DNA from: Rhinopomastus cyanomelas | Lineage: Eukaryota > Chordata > Aves > Bucerotiformes > Rhinopomastidae | NCBI GenBank assembly: GCA_013400115.1 | Contig: VXBP01008597.1 | Location: forward strand, 558,001 to 622,000 | Length of the DNA: 64,000 bases | Reading direction: 5' to 3' | Shown: piece by piece, positions 57,001-62,479 of the stretch | Numbering within the stretch: position 1 is the first letter of the stretch | Layout of the letters: each line of letters opens with the position of its first letter | Program-made: the position numbers and the translations under genes | The notes under the pieces: generated by a model | Told to the model about the DNA's origin: nothing | Database searches by the model: none | The model's input: only the letters and a program-made list of their open reading frames with translations

Positions 57001-60000
57001 TTTAGACAAAAACAAGGTCTTGTTGATAAGAGCAATTTTTTCACCAACACCATGCTCTGAGGAGGAAAAAGAACTCCAGAGGACAGACATGCAACTGAGT
57101 CTACCCAGTCTTCATAGATTTCTCTTTTACCTATTAGTATTCTGCAAACCCTTCATTAGATGTTATGGTGTTGGGAAGCTGTAGAAGGAAACTCCCTTCA
57201 CTTTCAGCTCATCCTACAAACTCTTCTATAGATACTTCTCTGAAGTTGGTAGTACCATAGATCCATGACTTCTGGATCAGTTTTTAAATGTCACATGAAT
57301 TAATAAAGCTTTTCCTGGTTTTGAGAAGTGCTCAAAGCACCCATAACGTGTCTTACCTCACAAGATCCAGTGGCTGGTATTTATACCACACTCCCCAGGA
57401 AGCCCAGCACTCATAGAGCAGGTGTCTGTGGTTTTCTGCCCCGTGGGTTTTTATCGAATTCTTACTTCTGTAACTTCCCTAAAATACACATCTAGAGATT
57501 AATGAACAATGGTAGCAAAACAAAAACACTTTAGACATTTCTGTCACTAACTGTGTGGATAACAGGTTTTATGCAAACCCCACACCAGTGCTACAGAAGC
57601 TAAACATGACATCAGAGGGATATTTTCCTCTGACTTCAGTAGGATTTGAGATTATTATTGTTAAGAAGTTTATGATAAATAGCGTTCAAGTCAAAGACTA
57701 TAGTGTGGAGTATCTCTAAGGGAAAACATGATCACAGAATTACAGAATAATCATGGTTGGAAAAGACCTCCTAGATTATCATGTCCAACCATACCCATAA
57801 ACAACAAAAAAACCCTAAATACTTGATTGATTGACAAACACAAAATAACCTCCTCCATCTCTGCCACTATAGCAGGTGGTGAAGCACCATGTCTGCACGT
57901 TTCTTAAATACTTTCAGGGATGGTGACTCAACCACCTCCCTATGAAGGCTATTCCAGTGCCTCACCACCCTTTCTGGAAAGAATTTCTTCCTAATATCTA
58001 ATCCAAACCTCCCTTGCCTCAGCTTCAGACCTTTTCCCCTGTTTTTTTCATTAGTTACTAAGAAGAAGAGGCCAACACCTCATACTTGATATTTTTCCCC
58101 TCTTAAAGGATGCTAATTTATCAAACTCAAATATTTTTTACAGAACAGATGCAGAACAACTCTCCTTACTCATCTCTTTTTGCAATAAACCCCCCATTTT
58201 TTTTGAGGGGGAAAAAAGCATTATAAATGCGAGGGATGTCAGAGGCAGAAGCAGAAAAAAGCACTGACATTAATAGGATTGATAATAAGTGACTGCGCAG
58301 TTACAAATTCTTTTTTTGGGAAATGCCTGTGCAAAAAGAAAAAACAAACAGAGAAAAATACCTCGTGAAGAGGAAATGCAGCTTCATAGGAGCCATTACT
58401 GAGCAATCGATTCAGACCTAAGAATCAAAGGTATCTGATTATTCACCAGTAGGACCAGAAAAACTGATAAGTAAGAAGCAAAACACATTTTCATGGTAAG
58501 CTGGCTAAACAAATTCAAAGTCCAGCGACAGTAAAAGATACAAGTAGAAAAATTAATCTATAGACTTTGATGAACTAAGATGTCATACAAGCAAAGATTT
58601 GTTCAAATAACCCAACATTTTTTATGCCAGAGGTTCAAATATTCATTTGGCAATCCATCTTTAGCGTAGCTTCAGTGAAATCAGGGACCTCATACCAGGT
58701 CTGATTGCTATTGAGACTTCACCCCATAAATTATGATCTAAGGAAGCTGTTTTGATATTTTATTATTGTTGGTAGCTGAAAACATTTGGGAAGATGGTTA
58801 CATTTTTGAAGTGCTGGCCAGTAAAGAAACCGAAACTCCTAATTTCTGTATGATAACAACACTGTAAAATGCATTCTGGTTGTGTCTTACAAAAGCTGCT
58901 GGACTAACAGAGAGAAGAGGAACAAGAGAGGCTGAGGTAGTAGAGGAGACTGGAAAGTATACTTGAACACGAACAAAAAGCATCACCATTTGGCATGAAA
59001 AAATAATCATGCTCCCCCCACTGAGTCAGATCTTGTTCCTCTTTATTAATGAGAACCTTGAGAGCAATAACAAATGACTGCTGTCATGTGGGTACTTTTC
59101 CCTTGAAAAGCCACTGAGGTAGGACTGAATAACTACCAGGCAACACAAAACTAAATACTGGCACTAACAGCCTAAAGGTGTTTGAACCCCATGATCAAAA
59201 GGCACAGAGTCTTGATTCCTTTCCTAATTGACATGGGAATGATACCAGTGAGAATGCAGCAATGAGAAGCACTCAACACCGACAGCACTTTCAGTGGTTA
59301 CATTAGTGTCTGCTTGGCAAAGAGCTTTCTTCCAAAGTCTCTGGCAAAAAGCAAACCCTGTACAGCTGAGGTAGGTTTTGCTACGCTCAATGGTCTGTGC
59401 AAGTTTGTGTTCATGGCAGGTACAAAACAACCAGAGATGAGGGAGCTTGAGATCTTGAGGCAGACAGGGATTGCATGCATGTTCTAAATGCAGTGGCTGC
59501 ATAAAGCACATGAATTCGTCCCTTCCTTCTTTCTCCTCTGCTCACTGTCATTGCTCAGAGCTGTTGCTGCCCTCATACCAGGAGCTGGGAAAGAAACAAG
59601 AGAAGGATGGGGCTATTCCTCTATCTTTTGAGAAAAGACTAGTGAAATGTAATCAGCAGGGAAATGAAATAGGTTGTAGAGTTTTATGGGGACTGCGTCT
59701 CAGCCAGTGATGCCCCAGCATGTGGCATACAAGCAGCACAGGCTCTATATCACAAGACACAGAAGTGCCACTGTTTTAAATTCAAGGTCTTCTCTGTCAC
59801 TGCCTGGTCTAACGAATCTGCATTCAAAAGTTCACTCTGCCCACCGCTGAAAGCGATGCCACAGTAATGCATGGCATTCTTTGCAGTGGGGATGTCTCTG
59901 GTGAACTCTCTTTTCACTTAAAGAAGCAACAGAGATACAGAATCTCCCATCTCCCTGAGGGTTGGACAGATATTCTGAGGAAAATGCTACAGGCTGAGAT

Positions 60001-60762
60001 GCCACAGTAATGCATGGCATTCTTTGCAGTGGGGATGTCTCTGGTGAACTCTCTTTTCACTTAAAGAAGCAACAGAGATACAGAATCTCCCATCTCCCTG
60101 AGGGTTGGACAGATATTCTGAGGAAAATGCTACAGGCTGAGATGCCACAGTAATGCATGGCATTCTTTGCAGTGAGGATGTCTTTGGTGAACCCTCTTTT
60201 CACTTAAAGAAGCAACAGAGATGCAGAATCTCCCATCTCCCTGAGGGCTGGACAGATATTCTGGGGAAAATGCTACAGGCTGAGATGCACAAGAGCACAA
60301 ATCCTGCCGTATCTCCAAATGCTTTTTTTATGAAGGAGTAAAACCTTTTCTGCATGAGGCTCTTTACCTCTCCAGTGTCCCTGATCTGTGCTTATTTCTT
60401 GCTTAAGTCAGTCTCTTTCATTGCAAAGGTGACAAATCCCATGTGGTGACACAGGTGCCTGTGAAAGCACCCTGATCGTACAGGGAAATTTCTTGATGAA
60501 AAGACCCTACGACAGCAGTGGGTGAGATATAAACTTCTCAGAACTGAGGTGATTAAAAAGGAATCAAAAGTGTGTTACAAGCCCAAGCAGACAACTTTGG
60601 GCTTTTTCGATGGGACTTAGCACACACATTTAAATGCACATTGCTCAGCACTTACCAATTTTGTTTTTCCCTTCTTCATATTTCACTCTTTGTAATATAT
60701 GATGTACAATTCTACTTCTTGTCGCATTATTGAAGAAAGTATCTTTGTTGTGTATGATGAAG
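11885..60762 (-). CDS. ANO4: ANO4 (TMEM16D) partial gene, 19 coding exons to the stop
   Basis: Anoctamin 4, a ten-helix TMEM16 membrane protein; the family comprises Ca2+-activated chloride channels, cation channels and lipid scramblases. Exons in transcript order run from 60656-60762 to 11885-12076 (listed singly below). All 18 junctions keep phase and give 710 codons plus stop, the C-terminal three quarters of the roughly 950-residue protein. The usual TMEM16 Ca2+ ligands are all present: N and E of WNNFMELG (TM6), two E of DEYLEM (TM7), E and D of EIRLD (TM8). The C terminus KERKERKKNGK...HNEWP and the six-glutamate run EEEEEEIRPQ match ANO4; ANO3 ends differently (HHEWP without the KERKERKKNGK block). 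Upstream exons (cytosolic N-terminal domain) were not found before 64000. Confidence 0.97.
12283..12545 (-). mobile_element. CR1 3' end with internal deletion
   Basis: cacagaacatcagggattgg, agatcatctagcccaatccc, later gcctggctccatcctcctga and tttatagacattaatgagg. The middle of the usual 3' region is shortened. Lies in the last ANO4 intron. Confidence 0.85.
13655..14600 (-). mobile_element. CR1 3' end, about 950 bp, with ORF2 C-terminus
   Basis: Tail tcatagaatcatagaatcat at 13660 onward. The minus frames read ERLRELDLFSLEKRRLRGDL and CRVLHLGKNNPRYQYRLGTE, REILLPICSVLVRPHLEYCV, the typical CR1 ORF2 C-terminal end. Ends about 65 bp before the donor of ANO4 exon 14667-14772. Confidence 0.92.
14667..14772 (-). 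CDS. ANO4: ANO4 exon 18 of window: TM10 start
   Basis: 106 nt, acceptor gcctttcag, donor GTCAGT. Encodes YRDYRDPPHSAIPYGYTLQF and WHVLAARLAFIIVFE. The intron to the 5' side (14773-17497) contains one CR1 tail. On the 3' side a 950-bp CR1 begins about 65 bases from the donor. Confidence 0.97.
15485..15595 (-). mobile_element. CR1 3' tail
   Basis: cagaatcacggaacattagg followed by gattggaaggaacctcaaaa and agatcatccagtgcaatc; 5' truncated. Confidence 0.85.
17498..17617 (-). CDS. ANO4: ANO4 exon 17 of window: glycosylated extracellular loop
   Basis: 120 nt, acceptor acctccag, donor GTAAGT. Encodes CMVGYVNASLSVFLVSDFEN, RSEPTSNGSEFSGS and PLKYC. Three N-x-S sequons (NAS, NRS, NGS) lie in the TM9-TM10 extracellular loop, the most variable part of the anoctamin C-terminal half. 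The intron to its 5' side (17618-20416) holds three CR1 tails. Confidence 0.95.
17955..18028 (-). mobile_element. CR1 3' tail, about 75 bp
   Basis: cacagaatcacagaacttta then ggaattggaagggacctcga and agtccaatccccctgcc. Lies in an ANO4 intron. Confidence 0.85.
18303..18565 (-). mobile_element. CR1 3' end
   Basis: cacagaatcacagaacatta, agatcatctagtccaatccc, then tccaggtaggatttaaatgt and ccctgggcagcctgttcctg. Confidence 0.88.
19967..20065 (-). mobile_element. CR1 3' tail, different subfamily
   Basis: Three reversed copies of the terminal octamer (aatcatag) followed by catgactggaaaggaccttc and atcatcaagtccagccc. Differs from the ggattggaaggg subfamily common elsewhere in the window. Confidence 0.8.
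20417..20564 (-). CDS. ANO4: ANO4 exon 16 of window: TM9
   Basis: 148 nt, acceptor ttgaacag, donor GTAAGC. Encodes GIWYGILEGIGILSVITNAF, VIAVTSDFIPRLVYAYKYGP and CAGQGEAGQ. The intron to its 5' side (20565-21071) includes a (GC)n(AC)n dinucleotide run at 21028-21047. Confidence 0.97.
21028..21047. repeat. (GC)n(AC)n microsatellite
   Basis: Alternating purine-pyrimidine run gcgcgcgcacacacacaac, 25 bases from the ANO4 exon 21072-21224 donor. Confidence 0.8.
21072..21224 (-). CDS. ANO4: ANO4 exon 15 of window: TM7-TM8, Ca2+ ligands
   Basis: 153 nt, acceptor ctgtcctag, donor GTGAGC. Encodes [35 protein letters not shown] and VTQWRRPLASRAKDI. E and D of EIRLD are the TM8 Ca2+ ligands. This is the most conserved block of the family. 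The intron to its 5' side (21225-22202) contains a CR1 tail. Confidence 0.97.
21639..21705 (-). mobile_element. CR1 3' tail
   Basis: tagaatcatagcatcattaa then ggttggaaaagaccttcaag and agtccaaccatc. Confidence 0.75.
22203..22345 (-). CDS. ANO4: ANO4 exon 14 of window: TM6-TM7 linker
   Basis: 143 nt, acceptor ggaaacgtag (poor pyrimidine tract), donor GTATGG. Encodes LIQNWWTRRKLRQEYGTQRK, TSFPQWEKDYNLQPMNAYG and LFDEYLEM. The two E of EYLE correspond to the TM7 Ca2+ ligands. The intron to the 5' side (22346-25504) contains a plus-strand CR1 ORF2 piece and two CR1 tails. Confidence 0.95.
22625..22960 (+). mobile_element. CR1 LINE ORF2 linker fragment
   Basis: A plus frame reads LEKKKVYRSWKKGVATWGDC, REVKGNKKGFFKYTASKTKT and RGNVGPLLN, the CR1 ORF2 segment between endonuclease and reverse transcriptase. 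No tail. Inside the intron 22346-25504. Confidence 0.8.
24395..24640 (-). mobile_element. CR1 3' end, older subfamily
   Basis: Reversed tail around ccatagaatggtttttagaa, then ctagttccaactcccctgcc, ccttgaacacttccagggag and tctgggccacctcctctagt. More diverged than the neighbouring copy at 24653. Confidence 0.75.
24653..24740 (-). mobile_element. CR1 3' tail next to older CR1
   Basis: tgaatcatagaatcattatg, ggacctcaaaagatcatcta, agcaggatcacctag. Contains the ambiguous base n at 24735. Abuts the older fragment, suggesting insertion into or beside it. Confidence 0.8.
25505..25602 (-). CDS. ANO4: ANO4 exon 13 of window: TM6, Ca2+ ligands
   Basis: 98 nt, acceptor with a strong pyrimidine tract (ctttttctccatag), donor GTAAGT. 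Encodes CHPSGCLIDLCMQMGIIMVL and KQTWNNFMELGYP. The N and E of NNFME correspond to the TM6 Ca2+ ligands of TMEM16 proteins. The intron to its 5' side (25603-27711) has no recognised element. Confidence 0.96.
27712..27769 (-). CDS. ANO4: ANO4 exon 12 of window: TM5-TM6 loop
   Basis: 58 nt, donor GTGAGT. The acceptor is placed at gtgttaaag|A rather than the ACAG eight bases downstream, because only the first keeps phase with the AG ending of exon 11 (AG|A = Arg) and gives RFTGHPGAYLRLINRWRLEE. The intron to the 5' side is 27770-28691. Confidence 0.9.
28692..28803 (-). CDS. ANO4: ANO4 exon 11 of window: TM5
   Basis: 112 nt, acceptor tctttacag, donor GTAGGA. Encodes QPRTESEWENSFTLKMFLFQ and FVNLNSSTFYIAFFLG, the conserved TM5 lining the TMEM16 pore or lipid groove. 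The intron to its 5' side (28804-31323) shows no recognised element. Confidence 0.96.
31324..31360 (-). CDS. ANO4: ANO4 microexon (37 nt), TM4 end
   Basis: Only 37 nt: acceptor gttacag, donor GTAAGC. Encodes LYEKVALFLTNL plus the first base of a Glu codon. It is required to join the phase-0 exit of exon 9 to the phase-1 entry of exon 11, and its residues follow MLLNV as expected for ANO4. The 6.5-kb intron to the 5' side (31361-37882) contains the largest CR1 complex of the window. Confidence 0.93.
31537..31945 (+). mobile_element. CR1 3' end, about 410 bp
   Basis: gaggaaaggctgagagagct, aacataggaggttccatatc, gcattggactagatgatctt and ttccaatccctaatt. Begins about 175 bp from the ANO4 microexon at 31324-31360. 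Confidence 0.9.
33147..33204. repeat. 29-bp tandem duplication
   Basis: ttgcaaagctcctgcagctt... at 33147-33175 is repeated at 33176-33204 with two differences. Intronic. Confidence 0.85.
33945..35144 (-). mobile_element. CR1 A, 3' half (interrupted)
   Basis: Tail gaaccatagaatcacagact; then ggacctctggacattatgta, a decayed ORF2 C-terminal region, and sequence running to gtttatcagattag at 35144. The same element appears to resume at 36085 (gattagtcaggcaggacttc). Confidence 0.88.
35145..35222 (-). mobile_element. CR1 C 3' tail inside the nested insert
   Basis: aatcatagaatcattaggga, ggaagggacctcaaaacatc, ccctgccacagcaggatcat. Only about 80 bp before a second CR1 tail begins. Confidence 0.85.
35228..36084 (-). 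mobile_element. CR1 B inserted into CR1 A
   Basis: Tail around gagaattatagaatcagtat, then ggttggaagggaccacctga, gccttaaacacctccaggga. The minus frames read KLEMGRFRVDVRRKFFTVRV and SREVILPLYSALVRPHLENF (ORF2 C-terminus). A different, less decayed subfamily from its host. Confidence 0.88.
36085..36780 (-). mobile_element. CR1 A, 5' half (reverse transcriptase N-terminal part)
   Basis: tccccttggtgaatccatgt (RT region) near 36105, and the minus frames KFIRDKTKTRGNVGPLLNEV, EILNDFFASVFTAK and EEDWVKEQLSNLDIHKS. Continues CR1 A after the 940-bp insert. The upper limit is uncertain; sequence to about 36930 may still be repeat-derived. Confidence 0.82.
37883..38047 (-). CDS. ANO4: ANO4 exon 9 of window: TM3 and TM4
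   Basis: 165 nt, phase 0 at both ends, acceptor tttctttag, donor GTGAGT. Encodes ICVVIAAVFGIVIYRVVTVS, then FAAFKWALIRNNSQVATTG and TAVCINFCIIMLLNV, TM3, the following extracellular segment and TM4. The intron to its 5' side (38048-40083) has no recognised element. Confidence 0.97.
40084..40224 (-). CDS. ANO4: ANO4 exon 8 of window: TM2-TM3 loop
   Basis: 141 nt, phase 0 at both ends, acceptor attcattag, donor GTTTGA. Encodes EEIRPQFEAKYSKKERMNPI, SGKPEPYQAF and CSRLIVSASGIFFM, the intracellular loop and start of TM3. The donor is weak, like that of the preceding exon. The intron on the 5' side (40225-45439) holds the nested CR1 pair at 43739-44062. Confidence 0.96.
43739..43912 (-). mobile_element. 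CR1 3' tail, Y-like subfamily
   Basis: cagaatcacataatcatcat, ggctggaaaggacctccagg, gttccttaaacacctccagg. Ends where another CR1 tail begins. Confidence 0.8.
43913..44062 (-). mobile_element. CR1 3' tail abutting previous CR1
   Basis: aatcatagaatcatagaatc, ggattggaagggaccttcca, aacacatccaggcgggcctt. A short duplication-like segment (ccttccaatggaagatcatc) interrupts the usual sequence. Confidence 0.82.
45440..45522 (-). CDS. ANO4: ANO4 exon 7 of window: TM2 end, acidic linker
   Basis: 83 nt, acceptor tttctccag, donor GTTTGT. Encodes TVFLEFWKRRRAVIAYDWDL and IDWEEEE. The donor has T at +3 and +4 and is weaker than most others in the gene. The 6.1-kb intron on the 5' side (45523-51658) holds several CR1 pieces and one copy of the 110-bp direct repeat. 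Confidence 0.95.
46020..46452 (+). mobile_element. CR1 3' end, about 430 bp
   Basis: tatgaggaaagactgaggga, aacataggaggttccacatc, acttggtctaggtggtcctg, ending taatgttctgtgattctgta. The coding-looking frame (ERLRELGLLSLEKRRLRGVI) is the CR1 ORF2 C-terminus. Confidence 0.92.
46935..46975. repeat. Short (GACAT)n-like repeat
   Basis: gacatgacatgacac occurs twice, separated by atctgataat. Simple local duplication in an intron. Confidence 0.6.
47030..47098 (+). mobile_element. CR1 3' tail
   Basis: ggttgggttggaactagatg, ggtcccttccaacctaagcc, ending attctatgattctatg. Confidence 0.85.
47286..47410 (-). mobile_element. Old CR1 3' tail
   Basis: gtcatagaatgggactgtaa, atctggttctaactccctgc, agcctcatccagcctggcca. 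Diverged. Confidence 0.7.
48465..48953 (+). mobile_element. CR1 3' end, about 490 bp
   Basis: cagttcaagaaggacacaga, tatgaggaaaggttgaggga, ggattggactagatgatctt and ending taatgattctctgattctac. Confidence 0.92.
50755..50864. repeat. 110-bp dispersed direct repeat, copy 1
   Basis: Shares ggctctaatggtgccttctg, ggagattataggaattactg and ggacacctttccaaagcagt with 52518-52627, with about four mismatches. Offset 1763 bp, same orientation. Family not recognised. Confidence 0.9.
51659..51719 (-). CDS. ANO4: ANO4 exon 6 of window: TM2 start
   Basis: 61 nt, acceptor ccctcag, donor GTAAGT. Encodes VTHLFDNGATVFFAVFMAVW, the first part of TM2. The intron to the 5' side (51720-52233) carries no recognised repeat. 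Confidence 0.95.
52234..52330 (-). CDS. ANO4: ANO4 exon 5 of window: cysteine-rich loop
   Basis: 97 nt, acceptor tttttccag, donor GTACTT (weak at +4/+5). Encodes KEVCQATDIIMCPICDKYCP and FMRLSDSCVYAK. Five cysteines in the TM1-TM2 extracellular loop, the usual anoctamin disulphide cluster. The intron to the 5' side (52331-52853) contains one copy of the 110-bp direct repeat. Confidence 0.95.
52518..52627. repeat. 110-bp dispersed direct repeat, copy 2
   Basis: Second copy of the sequence at 50755-50864. The two copies bracket ANO4 exons 51659-51719 and 52234-52330. Copy 2 ends in a palindrome (tttccaaagca gt tgctttggaaa). Confidence 0.9.
52854..52988 (-). CDS. ANO4: ANO4 exon 4 of window: TM1
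   Basis: 135 nt, acceptor aaaatag, donor GTAACA. Encodes RYFGEKIGLYFAWLGWYTGM followed by LFPAALIGLFVFLYGV, the first membrane helix, then LNHCQVS starting the first extracellular loop. The intron on its 5' side (52989-57356) is about 4.4 kb with no recognised element. Confidence 0.96.
57357..57478 (-). CDS. ANO4: ANO4 exon 3 of window: pre-TM1 region
   Basis: 122 nt, acceptor tattttag, donor GTAAGA. Encodes GSYRSKNSIKTHGAENHRH, then LLYECWASWGVWYKYQPLDL, the conserved amphipathic stretch leading into TM1. The intron on the 5' side (57479-58361) contains a CR1 tail. Confidence 0.95.
57731..58090 (-). mobile_element. CR1 3' end, other subfamily
   Basis: cacagaattacagaataatc, atggttggaaaagacctcct, ctttcagggatggtgactca, tctggaaagaatttcttcct. 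Lies between two ANO4 exons. Confidence 0.82.
58362..58417 (-). CDS. ANO4: ANO4 exon 2 of window
   Basis: 56 nt, acceptor ttcttag, donor GTATTT (weak at +5). Encodes GLNRLLSNGSYEAAFPLHE. Phase 1 entry and phase 0 exit match both neighbours. The intron toward the 5' end (58418-60655) holds the 143-bp minisatellite. Confidence 0.93.
59855..60283. repeat. 143-bp tandem repeat, three copies
   Basis: Units start at 59855, 59998 and 60141 (gatgccacagtaatgcatgg each time). Units 1 and 2 look identical; unit 3 differs at about six positions. Partial fourth start at 60284 (gatgcacaag). 143 is not a multiple of three, and the frames inside are not coding. Inside the ANO4 intron 58418-60655. Confidence 0.93.
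60656..60762 (-). CDS. ANO4: ANO4 exon 1 of window: cytosolic N-domain end
   Basis: Acceptor aatacag and donor GTAAGT on the minus strand; 107 nt starting at the third base of a codon. Encodes FIIHNKDTFFNNATRSRIVH and HILQRVKYEEGKNKI, the conserved anoctamin block just before the membrane region. The next upstream exon should end CA| and carry the DLEE...CYTAPFS region; I did not find it in 60763-64000. That interval holds CR1 tails and a hAT-like element. Confidence 0.94.
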
Positions 60763-60832
60763 CTGTATTAAAAACAAAACAAAACGAAAGGGCATTTCAG
60801 GAACATATAGTAGCATATTTAAAACAAATTAC

Positions 60833-60940
60833 AGAATCACGGAATCACAGAACAGTAGGGATTGGAAGGGACCTTGAAAGATTGTCTAGTCCAGAGCAGG
60901 ACCACCTAGACCAAGTCACACAGGAACAAATTCTGTACTC
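60833..60940 (-). mobile_element. CR1 3' tail close to ANO4 exon
   Basis: cagaatcacggaatcacaga, ggattggaagggaccttgaa, aagtcacacaggaacaaatt. Starts 71 bp upstream (in transcript sense) of the acceptor of exon 60656-60762. Confidence 0.88.
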
Positions 60941-61807
60941 CACTACTTTCTACAGCACTTTAAACATCTACAGTATGTGAGCAAGTAGAAGATTAAAGGA
61001 CACCAGATTAAATGAGATGATTCAGTAGATGAGATGATGTCAGTAAGGTATTCATTCCTTCACAAAGATTTAAATGGAGAAGTGTGGAGCACAACCAAAG
61101 ACACTTAAAGTTGTGCTTAGCATACTGAATGCTTTAGATAATTCACTGAGAACTACAAAATACTTGCACAAAAATTTGCAAGAGCATAAGACTTGTAATT
61201 GCAGCTGTAGAAATTCACATTTGATTTCTATTTCAGGCTTCTTATTATGCTTTACCATTAAGAGTCAGATGGAAACATCTACTCGCTAAACCACTTACTG
61301 AAAATCAAATGCTGTGTTAGAATTGGAAAACATTATATACTCCTACGTTTGGTTCCGGAAGCTAAAATAGAGTAGAAAATTAGCCTGCAGTGGCTACTTT
61401 ATGTATGAATGCAGGCTCAATGCTTTAGACAGAACAGTGATGAGTCCATGAAATTACAAAAATCCCAAACCTACAAAATGTATTGCATTTATTAGATTGA
61501 TTGACATAATTGATTTGACATAGATTTCTTAACCCAAATGTACAGATTCAAGGAAAACAAGTTATTTAGCCTATAGTCATAAAAGTTTGAAAAATACAAA
61601 ACCTTGTTTAGAAATACTGCTTCAACTTGTCAATTAAATCCTGATAAAGAACATTTACTGTTGCTTGAGGAGTGTAGGGCTTCAGTTTAGACTGAAAGTC
61701 ATTTAGACACTTGAATAAGCAGATAAGTAGATTGAGAAATCATAGAATAATTCAGGTTGAGTTTCTGATTAAGTAGTTCTGTGTATGTATTGGGAAAACT
61801 ACTTTGG

Positions 61808-61891
61808 GAAATCATAGAATCACTAGGAATTGGAAGGGACCTCGGAAGATCATCTAGTCCAATCCCCCTGCCACAGCAGGGTCATCTAGAC
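61808..61891 (-). mobile_element. CR1 3' tail, host of a hAT-like insert
   Basis: aaatcatagaatcactagga, agatcatctagtccaatccc, then gggtcatctagac, where it is split at 61891 by the element at 61892-62471. It resumes briefly as atctagaccaagtaagatct at 62472. Confidence 0.88.
61884..61891. repeat. 8-bp target-site duplication, left copy
   Basis: atctagac; identical to 62472-62479 across the hAT-like element. Confidence 0.8.
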
Positions 61892-62471
61892 CGGGGGTCC
61901 TCAAACCCCAGCCTGCAGGCCGGGTATGGCACCCCAGGGTCTCCAGTGCAGCCCACCAGTATTTACAGAACCCCACCACCCCCACCCCCGCTGGGGCTTG
62001 GAGGGGGGTTAACTGAGCAGCCACAGAGAACTTCCAGCCGACTGCTGTGGCCAGGCTGAGGAGGGGGGGACAGCGGCACCAGCGGGGTGGGCAGATCCCC
62101 CATCTCTCCCTCCAGCTCCCAGGCAGGACAGGCCAGGCAGCACAAACCAGCCGGCACCAGTGGGACTAACTGATGAACACTTGCATCACTTGCTACGTCT
62201 AGCAGTGACAAATATGGAACCTAACATTGACCATCTCATTACCCAAAAGCAGGCCCATAGTCCACATTGAAATACTATTTGTTTTTGTTGGTTACAATTG
62301 TTCTCCATTTTAAATATTGCATTCTTTTTCCTGATTTTTGTGCACTACTACAAATAAAATATGTGCAGTGTGCATGGGAATTCATTCATTTTTTTCCAAA
62401 CTATAGTCCAGCCCCTGACAGTGTCTGAGGGACAGTGAACCAGACCCCGTTTAAAAAGTTTGAGGACCCCG
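61892..62471. mobile_element. Non-autonomous hAT-like DNA transposon, 580 bp
   Basis: Terminal inverted repeats: left end cgggggtcctcaaac at 61892-61906, right end gtttgaggaccccg at 62458-62471, identical apart from one G of length. An 8-bp direct duplication, atctagac, sits on both sides (61884-61891 and 62472-62479), the hAT target-site length. The subterminal right end (aaagt, actgtccctc, actatagt read inward) resembles Charlie-type hAT non-autonomous elements as I know them. No transposase frame. Strand is not assignable. Confidence 0.85.
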
Positions 62472-62479
62472 ATCTAGAC
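62472..62479. repeat. 8-bp target-site duplication, right copy
   Basis: atctagac; identical to 61884-61891. Confidence 0.8.

Noticed and set aside
11885..60762. Assignment to ANO3
   Set aside because: The C-terminal KERKERKKNGK...NEWP, the TM4 segment TGTAVCINFCIIMLLNV and the loop exon with NASLSVF fit ANO4, not ANO3.
62160..62200. A possible upstream ANO4 exon ending ATCA|GTTAGT on the minus strand
   Set aside because: It lies inside the hAT-like element and has no anoctamin-like reading frame.
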